Below are positions 57,379-64,000 of a stretch of 64,000 bases of DNA, piece after piece (position 1 is the stretch's first letter; each line of letters begins with the position of its first letter). A program made the translations under genes and the position numbers. The DNA lies in assembly GCF_000253115.1 (NCBI RefSeq), contig NC_014145.1:682001-746000 (forward strand), in the 5' to 3' direction. The notes beneath the pieces are model-generated. The model worked only from the letters and a program-made list of their open reading frames with translations. It searched no databases and was not told where the DNA came from. Source of the DNA: Thiomonas arsenitoxydans (GTDB taxonomy: Bacteria > Pseudomonadota > Gammaproteobacteria > Burkholderiales > Burkholderiaceae_C).

Positions 57379-59910
57379 ATGAGTAAAACCCTGGTCATCG
57401 CCGAAAAGCCCAGCGTGGCACAAGACATCGTGCGCGCGCTGACGCCGCAGTCGGGCAAGTTCGACAAACATGATGAGTATTTCGAGAACGAACAGTATGT
57501 CGTGACGTCGGCGGTCGGCCATCTGGTGGAAATCAAGGCGCCGGACGACTTCGAGGTCAAGCGCGGCAAATGGAGCTTCGCCCATCTGCCGGTCATTCCG
57601 CCGCACTTCGATCTCAACCCGATCGAGAAGACCAAGAGCCGACTGGCGGCGGTGGTCAAGCAACTCAAGCGCAAGGATGTGACCGCGCTGGTGAACGCCT
57701 GCGACGCGGGGCGCGAGGGCGAGCTGATTTTCCGCCTCATCCTGCAATACGCCGAGGGCAAGAAGGCGCTGGACAAGCCGGTGAAGCGGCTGTGGCTGCA
57801 GTCGATGACGCCGCAGGCCATCCGCGAAGGGTTCGAGCGTCTGCGCGGCGATGCCGACATGCGGCCGCTGGCCGATGCCGCGCGCAGCCGCAGCGAGGCC
57901 GACTGGCTGGTGGGCATCAACGGCACGCGAGCGATGACCGCGTTCAACTCGAAGGACGGCGGCTTTTTCCTCACGCCGGTGGGCCGGGTGCAGACGCCGA
58001 CGCTGTCCATCGTGGTGACACGCGAGGAGCAGATCCGCAAGCACATTGCCCGCGAATACTTCGAGGTGCACGCGCAGTTTGGCGCGCCCGCCGGGGCGTA
58101 TGCGGGCAAGTGGTTCGATCCGGCGTTCAAGCGAGGGGAAGATGCAGACGCCCGCGCCGACCGGCTGTGGGACAAGACGCGCGCTGAGGCCATCGTCGCC
58201 GCCTGCAACGGACAGCCCGCCACGGTGCGCGACGAATCCAAGCCGTCCACCCAGCTCTCGCCCGCGCTGTTCGACCTCACCTCTTTGCAGCGCGAGGCCA
58301 ACGGGCGCTTTGGCTTTTCCGCTAAGACCACGCTCGGCTTGGCGCAGGCGCTGTACGAAAAGCACAAGGCGCTGACCTATCCACGAACCGACTCGCGCCA
58401 TCTGCCCGAAGACTATCTCGCCGTGGCGCGGCAGACCGCGCAGGCGCTGGCCGAGGCGGGCGGGGCCATCGCGCCGCACGCACGCCGCGCGCTGGAGGCC
58501 GACTACATCCGCCCGAGCAAGCGCGTGTTCGACAACGCCAAGGTGTCGGATCACTTCGCCATCATCCCCACCACGCAAACGCCCGGCGCACTCACCGAGG
58601 CCGAGGCCAAGATTTACGACCTGGTGGCGCGGCGCTTTCTCGCCGTGTTCTTCCCGGCGGCGGAATCTCTGGTGACCACGCGCATCAGCACCGTGGGCGC
58701 GCATCAGTTCAAGACCGAGGGCAAGATTCTGGTCAAACCCGGCTGGCTGGAAATCTACGGCAAGGAAGAGCAGGGCGCAGATGACAACCTGCCCGCCGTG
58801 AAAGAGGGCGACGCGGTGCAGGCCGAGACCGTGGAACTCAAAGCCCTCAAGACCCGCCCGCCCGCGCGCTACTCCGAAGCGACCTTGCTGGGCGCGATGG
58901 AAAACGCGGGCAAGATGGTGGAAGACGAAGAACTCGCCGAGGCGATGTCGGGCAAAGGGCTGGGCACGCCGGCCACCCGCGCGGCCACCATCGAAGGCTT
59001 GCTGGCCGAGGCGTATATGGTGCGCGAGGGCCGTGAGCTCATTCCCTCCGCCAAGGCCTTCCAGCTCATGACCCTGCTGCGGGGACTGCAGGTGGAAGAA
59101 CTCACCAAGCCCGAGCTCACCGGCGGCTGGGAGCACAAGCTGGCGCAAATGGAGCGCGGCCAGCTCTCGCGCGAAGCCTTCATGCGCGACATTGCCGGCA
59201 TGACCGAAACCATCGTGCGCCGCGCCAAGGAATTCGACCGCGACACCGTGCCCGGCGACTACGCCACACTGCAAACGCCCTGCCCGAACTGCGGCGGCGT
59301 GGTCAAGGAGAACTACCACCGCTACGCCTGCACGCAGTGCGATTTTTCCATCGGCAAACATCCGGGCGGACGCAGCTTCGAGCTGGCCGAAGTGGAGCAA
59401 CTGCTGCGCGACAAGCACCTCGGCCCGCTTACCGGTTTTCGCAGCAAAATGGGCCGCCCGTTCGCCGCCGAACTCAAGCTGGCGCAGGAAGACGGCAAAG
59501 GGCAGTGGAAACTCGAATTCGACTTCGGTGACAGCGCGCCCGGCAGCGACGGGGGCGAAGCGCCCGACTTCAGTTCGCAACAGCCGCTGGGCGCTTGCCC
59601 CAAATGCGGCAGCGCGGTGTATGAAGCTGGCAGCAGCTATGTGTGCGAAAAGAGCGTGGGCCCGGCGCCGAGCTGCGACTTTCGCAGCGGCAAGATCATT
59701 TTGCAGCAGCCCATCGAGCCCGAGCAGATGCGCAAACTGCTTCAGACCGGCCGCACCGATCTGCTCGACGGCTTCGTCTCGGCGCGCACCAAGCGCAAGT
59801 TCAAGGCGTTTCTGGTGAAACAAACGGGTGGCAAAATCGGCTTCGAGTTCGAGCCGCGCCCGGCCAAGGCGCCAGCGAAAAAAGCGGCCGCCAAAAAGGC
59901 AACGGCGTGA
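57379..59910 (+). CDS. topB: DNA topoisomerase III
   Basis: 843 residues. TOPRIM MSKTLVIAEKPSVAQDIVRA and VNACDAGREGELIFRLILQY (acidic triad). The catalytic Tyr is in KHKALTYPRTDSRHLPEDYL. C-terminal zinc-ribbon repeats: CPNCGGVVKENYHRYACTQC, CPKCGSAVYEAGSSYVC. The tail is Lys/Ala-rich (KAPAKKAAAKKATA). A type IA enzyme that resolves single-strand links during replication and recombination. Full length for the betaproteobacterial form. Confidence 0.97.
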   Translation: MSKTLVIAEKPSVAQDIVRALTPQSGKFDKHDEYFENEQYVVTSAVGHLVEIKAPDDFEVKRGKWSFAHLPVIPPHFDLNPIEKTKSRLAAVVKQLKRKDVTALVNACDAGREGELIFRLILQYAEGKKALDKPVKRLWLQSMTPQAIREGFERLRGDADMRPLADAARSRSEADWLVGINGTRAMTAFNSKDGGFFLTPVGRVQTPTLSIVVTREEQIRKHIAREYFEVHAQFGAPAGAYAGKWFDPAFKRGEDADARADRLWDKTRAEAIVAACNGQPATVRDESKPSTQLSPALFDLTSLQREANGRFGFSAKTTLGLAQALYEKHKALTYPRTDSRHLPEDYLAVARQTAQALAEAGGAIAPHARRALEADYIRPSKRVFDNAKVSDHFAIIPTTQTPGALTEAEAKIYDLVARRFLAVFFPAAESLVTTRISTVGAHQFKTEGKILVKPGWLEIYGKEEQGADDNLPAVKEGDAVQAETVELKALKTRPPARYSEATLLGAMENAGKMVEDEELAEAMSGKGLGTPATRAATIEGLLAEAYMVREGRELIPSAKAFQLMTLLRGLQVEELTKPELTGGWEHKLAQMERGQLSREAFMRDIAGMTETIVRRAKEFDRDTVPGDYATLQTPCPNCGGVVKENYHRYACTQCDFSIGKHPGGRSFELAEVEQLLRDKHLGPLTGFRSKMGRPFAAELKLAQEDGKGQWKLEFDFGDSAPGSDGGEAPDFSSQQPLGACPKCGSAVYEAGSSYVCEKSVGPAPSCDFRSGKIILQQPIEPEQMRKLLQTGRTDLLDGFVSARTKRKFKAFLVKQTGGKIGFEFEPRPAKAPAKKAAAKKATA

Positions 59911-59969
59911 CAACAGGGCGTCATGCTGCAAGCGCAAGATGCACGGGATGATCAACGCCGCTCACCATC

Positions 59970-60728
59970 ATGACGACTCGAATTCCATTTGATCTGCGCT
60001 GGTTCGCGCACCGCGGCGGGGGCGATGCCGCGCCCGAGAACACGCTGGCGGCGTTCGAAGTCGGCTTCAAGGCCGGTTTTCGCGCGTTTGAATGCGATGT
60101 GAAACTCAGTGCCGACGGCGTGCTCTGGCTGCTGCACGACGACACGCTCGACCGCACCACCGATGCGCGCGGCCCGGCGGCGCCCTGGCGCTGGGAAAAC
60201 CTGCAACTGGTGGATGCCGGAAGCTGGCACAGCGCGACCTTCAAGGGCGAGCCTCCGGCCTCACTCGATCAGGTGCTCGACTTCGCCGCGCGCCATGCGG
60301 TCTGGCTGAACCTGGAAATCAAGCCCAACCCGGGGCAGGATGCACAAACCGGCGAGGCCGTGGCGCGCCGCGTGGTGCAGTGGCTGGCCGATCAGCCCTC
60401 AGCTCAGCGGCCCTTGCTGTCCTCCTTTTCGCTTGCCGCGCTGCAGGCGGCACGCGCGGTGCTCGACGCCCTGCAGGCCGATGTGCCGCTGGCTTATTTG
60501 GTGGAAACCTACGACGCTGCGGCGCTGGAGCAGGCCGTGGCGCTGGGCGCCGAGGGGCTGCATACTGATTGGCAACAGGTGACGCCTGCGGTCGTGGCGG
60601 CGGTGCATGCGCGCGGACTGAAGCTGCGCGCCTATACGGTGAATGACGCCAATCAGGCGAGAGCGCTGCTGGCTGACGGGCTGGACGGTCTGTTTACCGA
60701 CCGCCTGGATCTGCCTTCTCGTTTATAA
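59970..60728 (+). CDS. ugpQ: Glycerophosphodiester phosphodiesterase
   Basis: 252 residues. WFAHRGGGDAAPENTLAAFE, RAFECDVKLSADGVLWLLHD and DTLDRTTDARG carry the catalytic His pair and Glu/Asp ligands of the GDPD TIM barrel; LNLEIKPNPGQ and LKLRAYTVNDANQARALLAD complete it. No signal peptide, so cytoplasmic like UgpQ. Releases sn-glycerol-3-phosphate from deacylated phospholipids. Its 3' end overlaps the convergent nucleosidase by 35 bp. Confidence 0.94.
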   Translation: MTTRIPFDLRWFAHRGGGDAAPENTLAAFEVGFKAGFRAFECDVKLSADGVLWLLHDDTLDRTTDARGPAAPWRWENLQLVDAGSWHSATFKGEPPASLDQVLDFAARHAVWLNLEIKPNPGQDAQTGEAVARRVVQWLADQPSAQRPLLSSFSLAALQAARAVLDALQADVPLAYLVETYDAAALEQAVALGAEGLHTDWQQVTPAVVAAVHARGLKLRAYTVNDANQARALLADGLDGLFTDRLDLPSRL

Positions 60729-61488
60729 GTCCGGCGTGCCACAGCTCGGACAGCAACGCCCGGCTGTACTGGCTGGCCACGGCGTGGATGAAGCGGCCGA
60801 AGTCGATGTGCGCGGTGTCGTCGGCGCGGTCGGAAATGGTGCGCACCAGCGCGAAAGGCACGTCGTAATCGCGGCAGACCTGCGCCACTGCGGCACCCTC
60901 CATCTCTACCACTAGCGCGTCGGGCAGCGCGTGGCGCAGCGCGTCGCTGTCGGCGCGGGTGGAGATAAAGCGGTCACCGCTGACAATCAGCCCGCGATGC
61001 ACGCACGGGGCGTGCAGCCCGAAGGCCTGGCGGGTCTGGGCATCAATCAAGGGCTCGGCCTGCGGTGACAAAAGCCGCTGCGCAGCGGCGTGCAGGCGGT
61101 CGGTGAGCGCGCGGTTCGCGGCGAAGTGCGTCAACCCCGTGTCGGGCACTTCGTATTGCGGATAGAGCGGTCGGGCATCGAGGTCGTGCTGCAGCAGCGT
61201 GTCGGCAATCACCAGATCGCCCACTGCCACGCCGTCTCCCAGGCCGCCAGCCACGCCGGTGAACAGCAGCGCGTCGCAGCCGAATTCGACAATCAGGCTG
61301 GTGGTCGTGGCGGCCGCCGCCACTTTACCGATGCCGCACAGCACCAGCACCACTTCGCTGCCCCACAGCGTGCCCAGGGTGTAGTCGCGGCTGCCGTGAC
61401 GCACGCAGCGCGGCTGCTGCAAACATTCCAGCAAACCCTGTTGCTCCTGCGCAATGGCGCTGACGATGCCGAAACGCGCCGCGTTCAT
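60694..61488 (-). CDS. mtnN: 5'-methylthioadenosine/S-adenosylhomocysteine nucleosidase
   Basis: 264 residues. FGIVSAIAQEQQGLLECLQQ, VLCGIGKVAAAATTTSLIVE, GVAGGLGDGVAVGDLVIADT and DALVVEMEGAAVAQVCRDYD with FALVRTISDRADDTAHIDF are the PNP/UDP phosphorylase-family signatures including the catalytic Asp. It removes adenine from MTA and SAH. Somewhat longer than E. coli MtnN, with an insert near residues 145-165. Confidence 0.92.
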   Translation of the reverse strand: MNAARFGIVSAIAQEQQGLLECLQQPRCVRHGSRDYTLGTLWGSEVVLVLCGIGKVAAAATTTSLIVEFGCDALLFTGVAGGLGDGVAVGDLVIADTLLQHDLDARPLYPQYEVPDTGLTHFAANRALTDRLHAAAQRLLSPQAEPLIDAQTRQAFGLHAPCVHRGLIVSGDRFISTRADSDALRHALPDALVVEMEGAAVAQVCRDYDVPFALVRTISDRADDTAHIDFGRFIHAVASQYSRALLSELWHAGLINEKADPGGR

Positions 61489-61605
61489 CGCTTGCGCCCG
61501 ATGCGGCTTAGCCGGGTCAGGCCGAACGCTGTTTGCTCTGTGTCAAACCGTAAACTGTGTACGGATTTATTCTCACGCATCGTCAACAACAGGGAGAAAG
61601 ACATC

Positions 61606-61800
61606 ATGGGATCTGCTTGGCAAGGATTGCTCGGCACCGATTATGGTCTGTTCAGCTTGATTGGCAGCATTTTCATGCTGGGCATCGGCGTATTTTTTAT
61701 CTGGTTTTTCAGCCGCAAAATTCAGCAGAGCGCCGACGAGCATGCGCGCGAACTGCGCAAAGGCGCAAACAAGCCGCCAGTCAACAACGGCCGTGGCTGA
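61606..61800 (+). CDS. DUF3149 small membrane protein
   Basis: 64 residues from ATG 61606, AGGGAG 7-12 bp upstream. MGSAWQGLLGTDYGLFSLIG starts the DUF3149 signature, followed by a single helix GSIFMLGIGVFFIWFFSRKI and a basic cytoplasmic tail. Widespread in betaproteobacteria; function unknown. Confidence 0.88.
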   Translation: MGSAWQGLLGTDYGLFSLIGSIFMLGIGVFFIWFFSRKIQQSADEHARELRKGANKPPVNNGRG

Positions 61801-61985
61801 GGGCGTCTGTTTTTGGCTGACGCTGCCTATTCGGCGACCCCTTCGGCGAATCCCTCGGCAACCCCTTCGGCTGGCTGATCCCCCGGGCTAACCCTGCGCG
61901 CTTCAGCCGCGGGTTGACGTATGCTCTCGCCGGTTACAAAAAAAGACAAGTCATTTCACAACACAACAAATCAACGGAGATCGCC

Positions 61986-63002
61986 ATGCAGCGTCGTCAA
62001 GCAGTCATTGGTCTGGGGTTGGCCGCAGCCGGTTTGGGTCTGAGTCCCCTGGTGCGGGCGCAACAGCCCATCGTCATCAAGTTCAGCCATGTGGTCGCGC
62101 CCAACACCCCCAAAGGGCAGGCCGCCGAATACTTCAAAAAATTGGCGGAAGAGCGCACCAAGGGCCGGGTGAAGGTGGAGGTCTATCCCAACAGCCAGCT
62201 CTATAAAGACAAGGAGGAAATGGAGGCGCTGCAGCTCGGTTCTGTGCAGATGCTCGCGCCTTCGCTGGCCAAGTTCGGACCGCTGGGGGCCAAGGAATTC
62301 GAATTGTTCGACCTGCCCTACATCTTCGACGACTACACCGCCCTGCACAAGATCACGCAAGGCCCCATCGGCGCCGGGCTGCTGAAAAAGCTCGAATCCA
62401 AGGGCATTCTCGGTTTGGCCTATTGGGACAACGGCTTCAAGGACATGAGCGCCAACAAGCCGCTGCGCAATCCCGCAGACGCCAAGGGCCTGAAGATGCG
62501 CATCCAGTCGAGCAAGATTCTTGAGATGGAAATGCGCGCCATCGGCGCCATCCCTCAGGTACTGGCGTTCTCCGAGGTGTATCAGGCGCTGCAGACCGGG
62601 GTGGTGGACGGCACCGAGAATCCGCCGTCCAACTTCTACACCCAGAAATTCTATGAAGTGCAGAAGGCCATGACGCAGACCCAGCACGGATATTTGGGTT
62701 ACGCAGTCATCGTCAACCAGAAGTTCTGGGATGGCTTGCCGGCCGACATCCGCAAAACCCTCGACCAGGCCATGGTCGAAGCCACCGATTTCGCCAACAA
62801 AGTGGCGAAGAAGGACAACGACGACGCCACCGAAGCGGTGCGCAAGTCGGGCAAGTGCGAGGTCATCGCCCTCACTCCGGCCGAGCGTCTGGCTTGGAAA
62901 AAGGCGATGGTGCCGGTTTACAAACAGGCCGAGTCGCGCGTGCCCAAGGCGCTGATGGACTCTGTGTTCAAGGCGACCGGTTTCGATCCCGCCAAGCTCT
63001 GA
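61986..63002 (+). CDS. dctP: TRAP transporter solute-binding protein, DctP family
   Basis: 338 residues from ATG 61986 (GGAG 7 bp upstream). Leader MQRRQAVIGLGLAAAGLGLS ends near RAQQ. VIKFSHVVAPNTPKGQAAEY, YPNSQLYKDKEEMEALQLGS, GLKMRIQSSKILEMEMRAIG (substrate Arg) and LQTGVVDGTENPPSNFYTQK are conserved in C4-dicarboxylate-binding DctP. Captures an organic acid in the periplasm and hands it to DctQM. Confidence 0.94.
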   Translation: MQRRQAVIGLGLAAAGLGLSPLVRAQQPIVIKFSHVVAPNTPKGQAAEYFKKLAEERTKGRVKVEVYPNSQLYKDKEEMEALQLGSVQMLAPSLAKFGPLGAKEFELFDLPYIFDDYTALHKITQGPIGAGLLKKLESKGILGLAYWDNGFKDMSANKPLRNPADAKGLKMRIQSSKILEMEMRAIGAIPQVLAFSEVYQALQTGVVDGTENPPSNFYTQKFYEVQKAMTQTQHGYLGYAVIVNQKFWDGLPADIRKTLDQAMVEATDFANKVAKKDNDDATEAVRKSGKCEVIALTPAERLAWKKAMVPVYKQAESRVPKALMDSVFKATGFDPAKL

Positions 63003-63024
63003 GTCGTTCAGAATCGATGTGCGA

Positions 63025-63051
63025 AGCCCGTGCCCAGCGGCATGGGCTTTT
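63025..63051 (+). terminator. Intercistronic hairpin between dctP and dctQ
   Basis: AGCCCGTGCC/GGCATGGGCT stem with one mismatch and a CAGC loop, followed by TTTTG. Probably a partial terminator that lowers dctQM expression relative to dctP. Confidence 0.6.
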
Positions 63052-63096
63052 GTCGTTCTGCGCGCCTGACAACCCCCTTCCTGATCGGACCCTCCC

Positions 63097-63720
63097 ATGT
63101 CTGCTCTTGCCCTGTTCAACCGCGTGCTCGACCGGTTGGAAGAGACGCTGATCGCCATTCTGATGGCGGCGGCGACCTTGCTCATTTTTGTTGCCGTCGT
63201 GCATCGCTATATGGCGGGCTTCGCTATTCCCGGCCTGCAGGACTGGCTGTTGTCGCTCAACTTGAGCTGGGCGCAGGAACTCTGCATCTATATGTTCGTG
63301 TGGATGGCCAAGTTCGGCGCGGCGTATGGCGTGCGCACCGGCATCCATGTGGGCGTGGACGTGTTGGTCAACCGCCTTGCGCCGGAAAAACAAAAAACCG
63401 TCATTCTATTCGGCCTGCTAGCCGGAGCGCTGTTCACCGGCACGGTTGCGGTCATGGGGGCGAACTTTGTCTGGCATGTCGGCCATACCGTCCAGACTTC
63501 GCCCGATCTCGAAGTGCCGATGTGGTGGGTGTACCTGGCGATTCCGCTCGGATCGTCGTTGATGTGCTACCGCTTTTTGCAGGTCGCTTGGCGCTTCAAC
63601 CGCGACGGGCAATTGCCGCACCACGATCCGGGAGCGGTTGAAGGGCTGGATGAGCCGATGGAGATTGCGCCCGGTGCGGACAACATTCATCCGGTGCCGC
63701 AGATGGGAGGTGCGAAATGA
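63097..63720 (+). CDS. dctQ: TRAP transporter small permease, DctQ family
   Basis: 207 residues, four helices. LDRLEETLIAILMAAATLLI, LNLSWAQELCIYMFVWMAKF, GAAYGVRTGIHVGVDVLVNR and DLEVPMWWVYLAIPLGSSLM are typical of DctQ. The C-terminal 45 residues are acidic and cytoplasmic. It overlaps dctM by 4 bp (ATGA). Confidence 0.93.
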   Translation: MSALALFNRVLDRLEETLIAILMAAATLLIFVAVVHRYMAGFAIPGLQDWLLSLNLSWAQELCIYMFVWMAKFGAAYGVRTGIHVGVDVLVNRLAPEKQKTVILFGLLAGALFTGTVAVMGANFVWHVGHTVQTSPDLEVPMWWVYLAIPLGSSLMCYRFLQVAWRFNRDGQLPHHDPGAVEGLDEPMEIAPGADNIHPVPQMGGAK

Positions 63721-64000
63721 GCGCGCTGATCATTTTCGCCCTGCTGCTCGTCCTGATGCTCACGGGCATGCCCATTTCCATCGCCCTCGGGCTGACGGTG
63801 CTCACCTTCTTGTTCACCATGACCGATGTGCCCATCCAGGCCGTGGCGCTCAAGCTGTTCACCGGGATCGAGAACTTCGAGATCATGGCGATTCCGTTCT
63901 TCATTCTGGCCGGCAACTTTCTGACCCACGGCGGCGTGGCGCGCCGCATGATCACCTTCGCCAGCAGCCTCATCGGACATTGGGCGGGCGGGCTGGGGCT
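63717..64000 (+). CDS. dctM: TRAP transporter large permease DctM, 5' part
   Basis: The first 94 residues are visible; the gene continues past the window. MSALIIFALLLVLMLTGMPI, SIALGLTVLTFLFTMTDVPI and LFTGIENFEIMAIPFFILAG, then NFLTHGGVARRMITFASSLI match the start of DctM. Third gene of the dctPQM operon. Confidence 0.95.
   Translation, partial: MSALIIFALLLVLMLTGMPISIALGLTVLTFLFTMTDVPIQAVALKLFTGIENFEIMAIPFFILAGNFLTHGGVARRMITFASSLIGHWAGGLG

Noticed and set aside
56668..59955. Minus-strand frame of 1095 codons
   Set aside because: Fully antisense to topB and the thioredoxin gene, which have complete motifs; the frame has none.

Overview
The window reads as a high-GC betaproteobacterial chromosome, most likely a Thiomonas-like Burkholderiales. 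This is judged from protein style, short GC-rich intergenic repeats and the mix of housekeeping genes, not from a marker gene. No rRNA, tRNA or CRISPR array was seen. Two compartments meet at the 3' end of glmS.

Accessory compartment (2555-29331). The strongest structural finding is a bounded 26.8 kb Tn7-like island in the attTn7 position. A 5-bp duplication GGAAT lies at 2550-2554 and 29332-29336. Both ends start TGTT and share CAAWTAAAGT at the same offset. Each end carries three short repeats that look like TnsB sites, and the glmS-proximal end lies 23 bp past the glmS stop codon. Removing the island joins 29337 onwards to 2554 and restores, in frame, the signal peptide of an Excalibur-domain gene that started one base after glmS. 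No tnsABCD genes are recognisable. The cargo, left to right: an IS21-family element (3052-5703); a two-component system divergent from a Spy-like protein, a SHOCT protein and a multicopper oxidase (copper or envelope stress, 6752-11708); a ParDE-like toxin-antitoxin pair; decayed integrase and transposase pieces; a COG4705-type membrane protein; a PAP2 pseudogene; opgD with a dead opgH fragment before it; an operon of outer-membrane-factor-like lipoprotein, HlyD-like protein, OpgG-family protein and OpgH glucosyltransferase (23993 to 18393, minus strand); a YncE-like beta-propeller; a broken DNA methyltransferase; and an IS66 element (26373-28828) with a perfect 8-bp target duplication.

Core-like compartment. 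Left of the island are an SrkA-type kinase and a DHA2 MFS transporter. Right of it: glmS, an Lrp/AsnC regulator, glmU, a heme-motif membrane protein, a ClC channel, an ACS-type MFS transporter with an Lrp/AsnC neighbour, acetoacetate decarboxylase, glpK, an orphan tatA, a THUMP RNA methyltransferase and a LemA-GIDE pair. From 44.2 to 53.9 kb is a patch of five Uma2-family nuclease genes (one frameshifted) mixed with vapBC, a PglL-type oligosaccharyltransferase, two type IV pilins and an M20 amidohydrolase. Then come a SPOR protein, a DUF559-BirA fusion ORF bracketed by GC-rich repeats, a SET-domain protein, a TlpA-like thioredoxin, topB, ugpQ, an MTA/SAH nucleosidase, a DUF3149 protein and a TRAP transporter operon cut by the window end.

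Two observations look least described. The first is the four-gene glucan synthesis and efflux operon inside the Tn7-like island. The second is the association of a DUF559 nuclease domain with the paired-hairpin repeats that surround it and have fused it to birA.
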